From: Klebsiella ornithinolytica NBRC 105727 = ATCC 31898
GTDB lineage: Bacteria > Pseudomonadota > Gammaproteobacteria > Enterobacterales > Enterobacteriaceae
Assembly (NCBI RefSeq): GCF_001598295.1
Contig: NZ_BCYR01000001.1
Location: 124,001-188,000 of the forward strand
Direction: 5' to 3'
DNA length: 64,000 nt
Shown: positions 18,652 to 27,552 of the stretch, in pieces
How positions within the stretch are numbered: the stretch's first letter is position 1
Layout of the letters: the number at the start of each line of letters is the position of its first letter
Made by a program: the position numbers and the translations under genes
The notes under the pieces: model-generated
Told to the model about the DNA's origin: nothing
The model's input: only the letters and a program-made list of their open reading frames with translations
Databases searched by the model: none

Positions 18652-19083
18652 CTAACGCACAACGAAAACCGGAACGTGAGCATAACGAACGATGCTTGCC
18701 GCCTCGGAACCCAGCAAATGGGTCTGAATATTGGGGTTACGCGAGCCAATAATCACCACATCTGCCTGCAGTTCGTCGGCCAGTTTGATCACTTCATCAC
18801 GAATATTGCCGCTGCGGACATGAATATGGATGTCGCTTTCCGGCAGACTGGACTTTTTGGCCAGCTCAGCAAGTTTTTCCTCTGAGTTTTTAACCAGATA
18901 GTCTTCCATTTTTCGCGCATCAGAAATAAATCCGCGCGTCAGCTGTGGGGAAAACAGCGGGTTTACGTGCACTAAATGAATTTGCCCGGAAGCGCTTTGC
19001 GCGAGAAACTGAGCATGGGATAACGCTTTGTCGGCGAGGCCGATTTCAAAGACATCAACCGGGACCAGGATATTTTTATACAT
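18652..19083 (-). CDS. Universal stress protein, UspF/UspG-like
   Basis: A 143-residue single-domain Usp fold protein. The N-terminal strand is NILVPVDVFE and the ATP-binding loop is GSRNPNIQTHLLGSEAASIVRYA (G-x2-G-like followed by GS), close to UspF and UspG of E. coli. Usp proteins bind ATP and dimerise in stress. It lies upstream of, and probably in an operon with, the P-type ATPase gene, 50 bp apart. This recurring pairing suggests that the stress protein senses energy or ion state for the pump, which is inference. Confidence 0.9.
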   Translation of the reverse strand: MYKNILVPVDVFEIGLADKALSHAQFLAQSASGQIHLVHVNPLFSPQLTRGFISDARKMEDYLVKNSEEKLAELAKKSSLPESDIHIHVRSGNIRDEVIKLADELQADVVIIGSRNPNIQTHLLGSEAASIVRYAHVPVFVVR

Positions 19084-19448
19084 ACAGACAATCCTTTTAT
19101 TACCAATAGAATAGTTGGCGATTAACGCCTGACGTGTCGTATTGAGGAAAGAATCTCAGAAACAAAAGCTGGCACAGAAGTCGCTATAATTAAACGTAGC
19201 ACAGGACGGTTAACATTATTCAACCACCAATTATTATATTGAAAAATATCACAGAGCCCGCCCCCCTCAGACAAAACGGCTGGAAACCACGCTAAAACGT
19301 CGACATAAGGAAAATTTTTACTCTTTTTAACATTTCCGCCTTTCTACGACTATGCTCATAATCAGGAGCTATAGCACTTCCAAAAACCACTCCATAATTA
19401 GGCATATGAGAATTTACTTACTATATATCCAGTACTAAAGGAGGAGCG
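19084..19448. other. Intergenic region between divergent usp and RND operon
   Basis: 365 bp, AT-rich, that must hold the promoters of both divergent units. It ends in an AAAGGAGGAGCG ribosome site for the small gene at 19449. No recognisable operator, repeat or further coding frame was found. Confidence 0.6.
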
Positions 19449-19559
19449 ATGTTTGGCTATAGTCTGGTTCGTCTGAGCCTGTTTATCGCCCTGGCAATCA
19501 TTGCCTGTACGGCGACAGGTTTATTCACTTATGTCGTTGTCTCCGCGTTGGCTGAATAA
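19449..19559 (+). CDS. Small single-span membrane protein, 36 residues, ahead of RND genes
   Basis: The frame MFGYSLVRLSLFIALAIIAC continues as TATGLFTYVVVSALAE and then stops. A strong ribosome site, AAAGGAGGAG, sits 3 nt upstream of the ATG. The middle is one hydrophobic segment of about 20 residues, so it should be an inner-membrane single-span protein. It lies 56 bp upstream of the RND adaptor gene in the same direction and probably belongs to the same transcript. No named family was recognised. AcrZ is a precedent for a tiny membrane protein that modulates an RND pump, and a similar role here is conjecture. Confidence 0.65.
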   Translation: MFGYSLVRLSLFIALAIIACTATGLFTYVVVSALAE

Positions 19560-19615
19560 TCATGGCGCTTGTAACAAACATGTAAAATAAATCTATTCAC
19601 TCTGAGGGGAATACA

Positions 19616-20701
19616 GTGAAGCGTTATTTTTCTCTCATTCCTGTTGTTATTTTAATAACAACAGCTTGCGATCAGAAAGCACCTCAGGTCACGCCGCTAC
19701 CGCGGATGGTTAAAGCGGTGGAGGTGACCGCCGTCGGTGATTCACAGCAACGTATTTTTCCTGCACGCATCGAATCCGGGGATTCGACGGATCTGTCTTT
19801 TAAACGCGGTGGCCAGGTTGAATCGCTCGACGTTCGTCAGGGTGCGAACATTACGCAAGGACAGGTCCTCGCCCGCCTTAACGCCCGGGAAGCCCAGCAG
19901 CGCGTCAATGAACGACAAACTGCCGCCACGCTCGCGCAGCGGCAGTTCGATCGCTTCCAGACCCTGGCCGGCCGCCAGGCTATTTCGAAAGCCGAAATGG
20001 ACATCCAGCGCGCCAGCCGCGACTCGGCAAATGCGGCGTTGAAAATTGCCCGCGAAGAACTCGACCAGATGACGCTCAACGCGCCGTTCAGCGGGGTAGC
20101 GGCCAGCGTGCCGGTTCGCAATCACCAGGTGGTCGCCGCCGGCCAGACCATTGTGACCCTGACGCGTACCGATCTCCTCGATGTGGTCTTCAGTATTCCG
20201 GAAAACCTGTTTAGCGCCTTTGATATTCGCAACGCGCAGTACCGCCCGATAGTGAAAATCAACGCCCTGCCAGACCGCCAGTTCACCGCCCAGTACAAAG
20301 AGCATTCCGGCAGCAGCGACAATAGCACGCTCACCTGGCAGGTGATTTTGACCATGCCGCGCCCGGCTGATTTCCCTGCGGTGGGCGGCGTCAGCGGCAC
20401 CGTGACGGTGAATCTGGCAAATCTGCCCGCTAACGCCGGTCGTGAAGCGCTGGTGGTGCCGGTTGAGGCGGTGTTCAATCCCGATAATCATCCGCGCAAC
20501 GAGCCGCACGTGTGGGTGATTAAAGGCGATGGCGAGCAGCTGCATCTTGAGGATCGCAAAGTGAGCGCCGGGCAGGTGACAACCCAGGGGGTGGTTATTA
20601 CCGACGGTCTCAGCGCCGGCGAGCGCGTTGTGGCGGCTGGCGTCAGCGAACTGCATGCCCAACAGCCGGTTCGAATCTGGACGCGTGAACGAGGCCTGTA
20701 A
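19616..20701 (+). CDS. RND efflux periplasmic adaptor lipoprotein
   Basis: Membrane-fusion protein of 361 residues, starting at GTG 19616. The signal peptide ends in the lipobox ITTAC (Cys18), so the protein is anchored as a lipoprotein. It has the barrel-sandwich (lipoyl) halves (FKRGGQVESLDVRQGANITQGQVLARL and NAPFSGVAASVPVRNHQVVAAGQTIV) around an alpha-hairpin rich in Arg/Gln, then beta-barrel and membrane-proximal domains. It is coupled by a one-base overlap (TAATG) to the pump gene. No outer-membrane factor gene is adjacent, so TolC or another channel encoded elsewhere must serve. Confidence 0.92.
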   Translation: MKRYFSLIPVVILITTACDQKAPQVTPLPRMVKAVEVTAVGDSQQRIFPARIESGDSTDLSFKRGGQVESLDVRQGANITQGQVLARLNAREAQQRVNERQTAATLAQRQFDRFQTLAGRQAISKAEMDIQRASRDSANAALKIAREELDQMTLNAPFSGVAASVPVRNHQVVAAGQTIVTLTRTDLLDVVFSIPENLFSAFDIRNAQYRPIVKINALPDRQFTAQYKEHSGSSDNSTLTWQVILTMPRPADFPAVGGVSGTVTVNLANLPANAGREALVVPVEAVFNPDNHPRNEPHVWVIKGDGEQLHLEDRKVSAGQVTTQGVVITDGLSAGERVVAAGVSELHAQQPVRIWTRERGL

Positions 20702-23700
20702 TGGATATCTCTCGCCAGTTTATTAATAATCCCGTGCGCGTCTGGCTCACTATTCTGCTGCTGGGCATTGGCGGTATTTTCGCCCTGCTCAATATCGGCC
20801 GTCTGGAAGATCCGGCCTTTACCATTAAAACGGCGGTGGTCATTACCCACTACCCTGGCGCATCGGCGCAACAGGTCGAGGAAGAGGTCACCCTGCCGCT
20901 GGAAAACGCCCTGCAACAGCTGCCCTACCTGGATAACGTCAGCTCTATTTCGTCCAACGGGCTGTCGCAGATTACGGTGAATATCGCCTCGAATTACCAC
21001 TCCAACGAGCTGCCGCAAATCTGGGACGAGCTGCGGCGCCGGGTGGGCGATGCGGCCCGCCTCTTTCCGCCGGGCGTGGTTTCCCCCTTCGTGAACGATG
21101 ATTTCGGCGACGTGTTTGGCTTCTTCTTTGCCATTTCCGGCGACAGTTTTACCAATCCTGAGCTGGTCCGCTATGCCGAGCAGCTGCGCCGGGAGCTGGT
21201 GCTGGTGCCCGGCGTCGGCAAGGTAGCCATCGGCGGAGCGATCCCGCAGCAAATTAACATTGATATCTCGCTGCCTAAAATGGCGGCCCGCGGCATCACG
21301 CTTAACCAGCTTTCCGCTCTTCTCAGCCGCCTGAACGTCGTTTCCAGCGCCGGAGAGATAACATCCGGCAGCGAGTCCATTCGTCTGCATCCGACCGGGG
21401 AGTTTGAGAATATCGACGAACTGGGCGACCTGCCGATCAACCCGCACGGTACGGGAGCGGCGACCCGGCTGCGGGATATTGCCACCCTCTCGCGCGGGCT
21501 GAGCGAATCCCCGTCCAGCATCTACCACGCCAACGGCCGCCAGGCGGTGACGATGGGCGTCTCGTTCATTCCCGGCGTCAACGTCATCGATGTTGGCCAT
21601 GCGCTGGAGGCAAAGCTGGAACAAATGTCGGCGGAAAAACCCGCCGGGATTCACCTCGATCTGTTCTACGATCAGGCGGCTGAAGTTGGCCACTCGGTTA
21701 ACGGCTTTATCACTAATTTTTTAATGGCGCTGGCCATTGTTGTCGGCGTGCTGCTGATCTTTATGGGCGTGCGCAGCGGCATTATTATCGCGTTCTCGCT
21801 GGCCCTCAACGTGCTGGGCACGCTGCTGATTATGTATCTGTGGGGTATTGAGCTACAGCGGATCTCGCTGGGGGCGCTCATTATCGCCCTTAGCATGCTG
21901 GTCGATAATGCCATCGTGATTGTCGAAGGGGTGCTGATTGCCCGTCAGCAGGGGTCAACGCTGCTGACCGCCATCAACTACGTTATCCGCCGTTCCGCCC
22001 TGCCCCTGCTGGGGGCAACGGTGATTGCGATCCTCGCCTTCGCGCCCATCGGCCTGTCGCAGGACTCGACGGGGGAGTATTGTAAATCGCTGTTCCAGGT
22101 GCTGTTAATCTCCCTGATGCTCAGCTGGTTCTCGGCGCTCACCATTACCCCGGTGCTGATCAAATGGTGGCTGTTTAAAGGCGCCGCCTCCCCGCCGCCG
22201 GCCGCTGAGGCCGATCCTTACCGCGGACGCTTTTACCGTAGCTATCAGCGGATCCTCAACGCTCTGTTGCGGCAAAAAACCGTCACCCTCGTGGTGATGG
22301 CCGCGCTACTGGCCGGTGCAGTCTGGGGATTTGGCTCGGTGCGGCAGAACTTTTTCCCGTCATCCAATACGCCGATCTTCTTTGTTGATCTGTGGCTGCC
22401 CTACGGCACCGACATTGCCTCCACGGAAAAAATGGCCAGCGATATCGAAACCGCGATTAACGGCCAGCCCGGCGTCGTCACCACCGTGGCGACCGTCGGT
22501 CAGGGCAGCATGCGCTTTATCCTCACCTATAGCGGCCAGCGCCAGTACAGCAACTATGCGCAGATCATGGTGCGCATGGACGACCAGCGTAGTATTGACG
22601 CCCTCACTCGCCACGTGGATGCCTATATTGCGCGCCACTATCCGCAGGTGAATGCCAGCAGCAAGCGGGTGATGTTTGGTCCATCCGGCGACAGCGCCAT
22701 CGAGGTGCGAATTAAAGGCCCCGATCCCGACAGATTACGGCTGATAGCCAGCCAGGTAAGCACTATCCTCACGGCGGATCCGGCCGTCGGTAGCGTGCGC
22801 AACGACTGGCAAAACCGTAGTAAAACGATCCGCCCGCAGTATTCCCCGACCCTGGGGCGCGAGCTGGGGGTGGATAAGCAAGATATCGACAGTGCGCTGC
22901 AGATGAATTTCAACGGTAGCCGCGCCGGGTTGTACCGCGAAGGCGCCGATCTGCTGCCGGTGGTGGTGCGCCCGCCGGCCGCCGAACGTCAGGATGCCAA
23001 CCATCTGAAAAACGTGCTGGTGTGGAGCCAAAGCCGTCAGCAGTACATTCCGCTGAGCAACGTGGTCAGCGGCTTTAACCTCGAATGGGAAGACCCGTTA
23101 ATTCTGCGCCGCGACCGCAGTCGCGTGCTCACGGTGATGACCGACCCCGACCCGCTGAGCAATCAAACCCCGGGCGATATTCTGGCGCGGGTCCAGCCGC
23201 AGATTAACGCGCTCAGCCTGCCGCACGGCTACAGCATTGAGTGGGGAGGCGACGCGGAGAACTCCAGCGAAGCGCAGCAGGGGCTGTTCACCACCCTGCC
23301 ATTGGGCTATCTGGTGATGTTCGTCATCACCGTCCTGATGTTCAGCTCGCTGAAAAATGCGGTCGCCATCTGGCTGACCGTGCCGCTGGCGCTGATTGGC
23401 GTGACCCCGGGCTTTTTAATTACCGGCATCCCCTTCGGCTTTATGGCGCTTATCGGTTTACTCAGCCTGAGCGGCATGCTTATCCGTAACGGCATCGTGC
23501 TGGTCGAAGAGATTGAACAACAAAAACAGGAAAAACCGCAGCACGAGGCGATTATCTATGCGGCAACCTCGCGCTTACGCCCTATACTGCTCACGGCCTT
23601 CACCACCGTGCTCGGGCTGGCGCCGCTGTTGCTGGACGTCTTCTTCCAGAGTATGGCGGTGGTTATCATGTTCGGGCTGGGTTTTGCGACCATTCTGACG

Positions 23701-23763
23701 CTACTGGTTCTTCCGGTTATTTACGCCTGTTTCCACCCTAAGGATATGCAGCAACCACAATGA
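20701..23763 (+). CDS. RND-superfamily efflux pump, inner-membrane subunit
   Basis: A 1020-residue pump with two repeats of six helices and two large periplasmic loops. The N-terminus ISRQFINNPVRVWLTILLL and the porter motifs match tripartite drug or lipid exporters. In helix 4 the AcrB proton-relay pair Asp-Asp is here D402-N403 (LVDNAIVIVE), and the helix-10 lysine is R929 (LIRNGIVLVEE), so the relay differs from AcrB. The substrate is unknown. The gene overlaps the adaptor and acyltransferase genes at both ends (ATGA-type junction at 23760), indicating one translationally coupled operon with a lipid- or glycan-modifying enzyme. Confidence 0.92.
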   Translation: MDISRQFINNPVRVWLTILLLGIGGIFALLNIGRLEDPAFTIKTAVVITHYPGASAQQVEEEVTLPLENALQQLPYLDNVSSISSNGLSQITVNIASNYHSNELPQIWDELRRRVGDAARLFPPGVVSPFVNDDFGDVFGFFFAISGDSFTNPELVRYAEQLRRELVLVPGVGKVAIGGAIPQQINIDISLPKMAARGITLNQLSALLSRLNVVSSAGEITSGSESIRLHPTGEFENIDELGDLPINPHGTGAATRLRDIATLSRGLSESPSSIYHANGRQAVTMGVSFIPGVNVIDVGHALEAKLEQMSAEKPAGIHLDLFYDQAAEVGHSVNGFITNFLMALAIVVGVLLIFMGVRSGIIIAFSLALNVLGTLLIMYLWGIELQRISLGALIIALSMLVDNAIVIVEGVLIARQQGSTLLTAINYVIRRSALPLLGATVIAILAFAPIGLSQDSTGEYCKSLFQVLLISLMLSWFSALTITPVLIKWWLFKGAASPPPAAEADPYRGRFYRSYQRILNALLRQKTVTLVVMAALLAGAVWGFGSVRQNFFPSSNTPIFFVDLWLPYGTDIASTEKMASDIETAINGQPGVVTTVATVGQGSMRFILTYSGQRQYSNYAQIMVRMDDQRSIDALTRHVDAYIARHYPQVNASSKRVMFGPSGDSAIEVRIKGPDPDRLRLIASQVSTILTADPAVGSVRNDWQNRSKTIRPQYSPTLGRELGVDKQDIDSALQMNFNGSRAGLYREGADLLPVVVRPPAAERQDANHLKNVLVWSQSRQQYIPLSNVVSGFNLEWEDPLILRRDRSRVLTVMTDPDPLSNQTPGDILARVQPQINALSLPHGYSIEWGGDAENSSEAQQGLFTTLPLGYLVMFVITVLMFSSLKNAVAIWLTVPLALIGVTPGFLITGIPFGFMALIGLLSLSGMLIRNGIVLVEEIEQQKQEKPQHEAIIYAATSRLRPILLTAFTTVLGLAPLLLDVFFQSMAVVIMFGLGFATILTLLVLPVIYACFHPKDMQQPQ

Positions 23764-24725
23764 ACACCACCGGGTTAAATATTATTAAAACGCTGGGATG
23801 CATGACGGCGGTAACGTTCTTTACCATCTATAACACCTGGGATCGGTATGATTACGATTACCACTGGATCCTCGGCTTTCTGACGTTTATCTCGACCATC
23901 GCCACGCCGCTGTTTTTTGTGGTGGCCGGCTATCTCGATGCCCAGTCCCGGCATAGCACGAGCTGGCAGATGGGGAAAATTAAAAGCGTGGTGATCGTCT
24001 TTCTTTTCTGGATGACGATTTACTATCTCTGGGAACCTTACCAGCGCGGCTATCTTATCCAGCCGTGGTTTGTCTTCGCCTTTATTGTGATCTATACCTT
24101 CCACCCGCTGATCGAGTGGCTAAGCCAGCGCAGAAGGATCTTCTTTGGCGTGGTGTTTGTATTGCTGCTTTTCTCCTATGGTTACGACCTGCTGGCAGCC
24201 CTCTATCCCAACGTGCATGCGCTGACGCTGGCGCCGCAGTATCGCCTGTGGACCTGGCTGTTGTTCTATCTAACCGGTCAGCTGTTTAGCGACCCGCTGG
24301 TGGTGCGCTGGCTTAATCGCGATAAGGTGGTCAAAGCCGCGATGTTTGCGATACCCTTTATTTATCTTTTCACCTGGTTTTACGAGCGCCATTTCTTTTT
24401 CGCTCTGTTCAAGGCCGACAGAAATGCATTCATTCTCACCGGTTCGCAAATTTATATTCTGGTGGTCGCGCTGGTTATTGCGGCCAACGGCGTCCGTTTC
24501 CGAAAAAACAGCGAGTTTAAAGAGAGTATTCTGGCGGCAATCAGCAAAACGATGACCGGGGTTTATATCCTCCATTACTCCATTTTTCATCTCCTGAGCA
24601 CCCTTATCCCAATCGGTTCGCTGAGCACAAAATTAATGCTGATTGCCCTGACGTTTATCGTCTCGGTATTGATTTCAATGCTGGCGTTATCCAACTCCGT
24701 CGCTAAAAAAGTGATCACCCTTTAA
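23760..24725 (+). CDS. Membrane-bound acyltransferase (acyltransferase-3 family)
   Basis: A polytopic inner-membrane protein of 321 residues with about ten helices. It resembles O-acyltransferases of the acyltransferase-3 (OafA/WecH/OpgC) family: an N-terminal helix with few charges, a PLFFVVAGYL motif, a W/Y-rich loop, and late ISKTMTGVYILHYSIFHLL, typical of this family. It overlaps the pump stop by 4 nt. The family transfers acetyl or succinyl groups to sugars, lipids or peptides on the periplasmic side. Coupling to an RND pump hints that the exported molecule, or an envelope component, is acylated. The acceptor is unknown. Confidence 0.75.
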   Translation: MNTTGLNIIKTLGCMTAVTFFTIYNTWDRYDYDYHWILGFLTFISTIATPLFFVVAGYLDAQSRHSTSWQMGKIKSVVIVFLFWMTIYYLWEPYQRGYLIQPWFVFAFIVIYTFHPLIEWLSQRRRIFFGVVFVLLLFSYGYDLLAALYPNVHALTLAPQYRLWTWLLFYLTGQLFSDPLVVRWLNRDKVVKAAMFAIPFIYLFTWFYERHFFFALFKADRNAFILTGSQIYILVVALVIAANGVRFRKNSEFKESILAAISKTMTGVYILHYSIFHLLSTLIPIGSLSTKLMLIALTFIVSVLISMLALSNSVAKKVITL

Positions 24726-24735
24726 ATCACCGGCG

Positions 24736-24755
24736 CCCGGCCTGACGCCGGGTTT
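24736..24755. terminator. Bidirectional terminator between acyltransferase and pagP genes
   Basis: Stem CCCGGC with GCCGGG and a 5-nt loop, followed by TTT on the plus strand, lying between convergent stop codons that are 29 bp apart. Confidence 0.6.
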
Positions 24756-25329
24756 AAAAACCATAGCGCAGCCAGGCAAACAGGACGTTACCGTTATTGT
24801 AGGTGCCAGGAATATAGGTGAACTGTACGCTAAGTCGCCGATAGCTCGCGGAAAACAAGGGAAGAATAATCGGTAAGGGCACGTAATTGGCGAAATCATC
24901 GCGGGCGGTGATCCCGGCGGTCACGCCAAGGCCAAGGCGGAAATCCTGGCGGCTATCCAGATACCAGCCCTTCTCCCAGCCGTAGCCAACGATCGGCTGC
25001 CACTTGTTATGCGAATCCTTAAACATCATGGCGTACAGCGAGCTCCAGTCGCCGTCATCGTGATAGCGAGAGAGACCGAAGCCGCCGCCCCAGGGCATCT
25101 CGTTGTAGTTATCCGTTTTCTCTTTATCGTAGGTTAAACGGTTGTGCCAGCTAAGAAACGGCAGATACAGGTCATAATTTTGCGGCTGATTCCAGGTTTG
25201 CGAAACATCGTTTTTGAGCCAGTTCCACCAGCCGCTGATGCGCTGTTCGCCGTAAACATGGTCTTCAGCCTGTACCGCAGTGGCGAAAATCACCAGGGTT
25301 GCCCACACTATCAGCCGACAATGTTGCAT
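24754..25329 (-). CDS. pagP: Lipid A palmitoyltransferase PagP
   Basis: Outer-membrane eight-stranded barrel enzyme that moves palmitate from phospholipid to lipid A, strengthening resistance to cationic peptides. It has 191 residues, with a signal peptide ending VQA. The N-terminal amphipathic helix ([23 protein letters not shown]) is followed by [12 protein letters not shown] with the catalytic His, [14 protein letters not shown], and a barrel ending [19 protein letters not shown], all close to E. coli PagP. In E. coli pagP lies elsewhere (crcB/dcuC region), so this may be a relocated or second copy. It is convergent with the RND-acyltransferase operon. Confidence 0.92.
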   Translation of the reverse strand: MQHCRLIVWATLVIFATAVQAEDHVYGEQRISGWWNWLKNDVSQTWNQPQNYDLYLPFLSWHNRLTYDKEKTDNYNEMPWGGGFGLSRYHDDGDWSSLYAMMFKDSHNKWQPIVGYGWEKGWYLDSRQDFRLGLGVTAGITARDDFANYVPLPIILPLFSASYRRLSVQFTYIPGTYNNGNVLFAWLRYGF

Positions 25330-25481
25330 AGATTTTTCCTTAAAAAATCACCGGTAACGATTTCGTCCGGGAAGAATAAACACCCTTTGCAAATATCACC
25401 GCCGCCATTTTTGCGGCTAACAGGCGTCCCTTATGACAGGTATATCGTTGCCGGCCGGGAAATAACAGAATGTCCTCTGCA

Positions 25482-26999
25482 TTATAATCCCGATTCGGGG
25501 GAAGGCGGGAAAGCGCCGCGAATATGTTGCTGAATACGGTCCATCATAAACGGGAAGAACGGGTTGGAGGTGACGCGCATCAGCGTATCCAGCCCTACGC
25601 TGAGGGTTGAAGTCTCTCCGCGTAGCGAAATGGTGCCGATACTAATACCGTAACGGTTCTTCTCCGTCGGCTCGCGACCGTACAGGGAGTCGTTCATCGG
25701 GAATGGCACCGCGACGTGCGAGAGCGAATACATATCCTGCGGCCATGCAATGTTCAGCCGCGTCACCTGCTCCTCTTGCGCGCCTGCTGGCGTGGTACGT
25801 GCGACGGTCTCGTAGGTGGTAGGCGAAGCATTAGTAATCACCGTTGTGCGATAGCGGCGCGGCGCTGGCGGCAATAGCGTGCTGAGCGCAGAGTAGACCG
25901 CAGGCCGAAACAGCGCGCGTAAATTCGCCGCCTGGTTGATATCAAAAATCACCAGCTCACTGCCGTTGTCCGGCAAATAGCGATACAGCGAATCCACCAC
26001 GGCCCGGGTGCTGACCGTGGAGTCCATCACCGACTGAAAAGTCAGCACCGGAGCAAGCGCAGCAAGCCGCTGGCTGCGGGAATCCTGGACAATTTTCTCC
26101 TGCAGCGCCTGGGTTAACAACCACGACTGTCGGGCCGCCTTCACCGGAAATGAGTTGTATTTATAAGGATTAAACTCGGGTACCACGTTCAGCCATGCCG
26201 CCCGGGCAAAAGCAGGAAACACCGCCGGTAATCCCGTCAGTCCGGCAAAGCGGGCAAACGCGGTCACCCCAATCATCGGCGACAGCAGGACTATCTGCTG
26301 CGGCGGAGGCAAGGCCTTATCATCCAGCGCGTCGAGCGCATATTTCAGCGCCAGCGCGCCGCCGTTGGAATAGCCGATAACATGCAGCGGGACGTTCGCC
26401 CCGGCCAGTCGGGTCGCTTCGCGTACCGCCAGTCGCGTGGTCGCCATCCACTGCTGCCAGTCAACGGCGGTCAGCGAACCCGGCGCTGTACCGTGCCCCG
26501 GCAGCCTCGGTACCACGGCAACGAACCCCTCCTGCTGGTAGGCTTTTGCCAGATAGCGCACGCTGTACGGCGAGTCCGTCAAGCCATGAAGCAACACCGC
26601 GGCGCCGCGCGGCGTTCCCTCCGGCAGTAGCACAAAGGAGCGATTCCAGTCAGGCTGAAACTGTTGCGGGTAGACCTGACTTTGGGCATAAAAACGATTA
26701 AGCGGCGTTTTTTGATCGTCAGGAAGCGTATCGATCAGCTCAAGTTTCATCTCGCGAAAAATCGCCTCTTCTCGCCCCAGATAGCCAGCGAAGGTTGTGC
26801 GGTCTATCTCTGCTGCCGACATTTCATCGGCAGACCAGGTATGCCACGGATGCAGTGCAGGCCCTCGCTGCGTTTCGTAAATACGCCCGGCAATAAAAAC
26901 GGTAATAACGATAAGCAGGCCAATCGCTATTTTTTTCCCCAGCGAGGCCATTTTTAAACCAGCGTTAATCAGGGGGCGGGTAAATCTCATCATTGGCAT
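25482..26999 (-). CDS. Inner-membrane anchored alpha/beta hydrolase
   Basis: A 505-residue protein with an N-terminal membrane segment (KKIAIGLLIVITVFIAG) and a large periplasmic part. The hydrolase core includes the oxyanion motif LLHGLTDSPYSVR near residue 137, PRLPGHGTAPG and the nucleophile elbow GYSNGGALAL near 208. The C-terminal half is a family-specific extension. The exact start among ATGs at 26999, 26993 and 26990 is not resolved. Function is not assigned. It sits in the accessory block between pagP and dadX. Confidence 0.8.
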   Translation of the reverse strand: MPMMRFTRPLINAGLKMASLGKKIAIGLLIVITVFIAGRIYETQRGPALHPWHTWSADEMSAAEIDRTTFAGYLGREEAIFREMKLELIDTLPDDQKTPLNRFYAQSQVYPQQFQPDWNRSFVLLPEGTPRGAAVLLHGLTDSPYSVRYLAKAYQQEGFVAVVPRLPGHGTAPGSLTAVDWQQWMATTRLAVREATRLAGANVPLHVIGYSNGGALALKYALDALDDKALPPPQQIVLLSPMIGVTAFARFAGLTGLPAVFPAFARAAWLNVVPEFNPYKYNSFPVKAARQSWLLTQALQEKIVQDSRSQRLAALAPVLTFQSVMDSTVSTRAVVDSLYRYLPDNGSELVIFDINQAANLRALFRPAVYSALSTLLPPAPRRYRTTVITNASPTTYETVARTTPAGAQEEQVTRLNIAWPQDMYSLSHVAVPFPMNDSLYGREPTEKNRYGISIGTISLRGETSTLSVGLDTLMRVTSNPFFPFMMDRIQQHIRGAFPPSPESGL

Positions 27000-27552
27000 A
27001 TCGCTGTCCGTGTTGTGTTCTGTACATAACGACCGTTGGCTCGCCGGGGCATTGTAGTCATGTGATGGACGTTGTTTCCAGAAGTAGTCGGTTGCTGATT
27101 TTTATTGTCTGCGCTTATGACGACCGTCGATGACCGCGCCACCTTCGGGAGGGGCGGTATTGATATTGCCAAATCTGTCGGACACGCTGGAGGGCCCCGT
27201 CCCGTCGAACACCGTATCTCCGGGTTTGCAGTGCGTCATGTTCGGACCATCCGTGCTTATGGCGATGCCAGCCTGCGCTAAGCAGATCGTAGCAGGCAAC
27301 AACATCGAATCAAGGCGCCAGGTGGCTATCAAGCGGCACGTTGTATTGCGGGCAGGCCTGCGGCGGTCGGGCCGGGGCGTGCGGGACGAGGATGAGCAGC
27401 GGGCCCGCGCCGCCAACGCACGGCTGACGCGGGTATTTCCCCGGCTTACAACGGCGTCGGTTTTCCTGACGAGCGTAAGCGGAAAACCAGAATCCCAGTA
27501 ACTTACTGAAATTCTGGCTCATAAGAGTGGCGAATGGCGCCGTTCAGGCACG
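27000..27552. other. 553-bp stretch without a confident gene (possible remnant)
   Basis: No frame shows a clear ribosome site, domain or codon pattern. The best candidate is a minus-strand frame, 27305 to 27102, of 67 residues starting MLLPATICLAQAGIAI with a signal-like N-terminus. It is followed by a Gly/Pro-rich tail containing KPGDTVFDGTGPSSVSDRFG. Another minus frame, 27522-27310, overlaps it in a different phase, as if one gene had frameshifted. Either may be chance. Confidence 0.3.
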
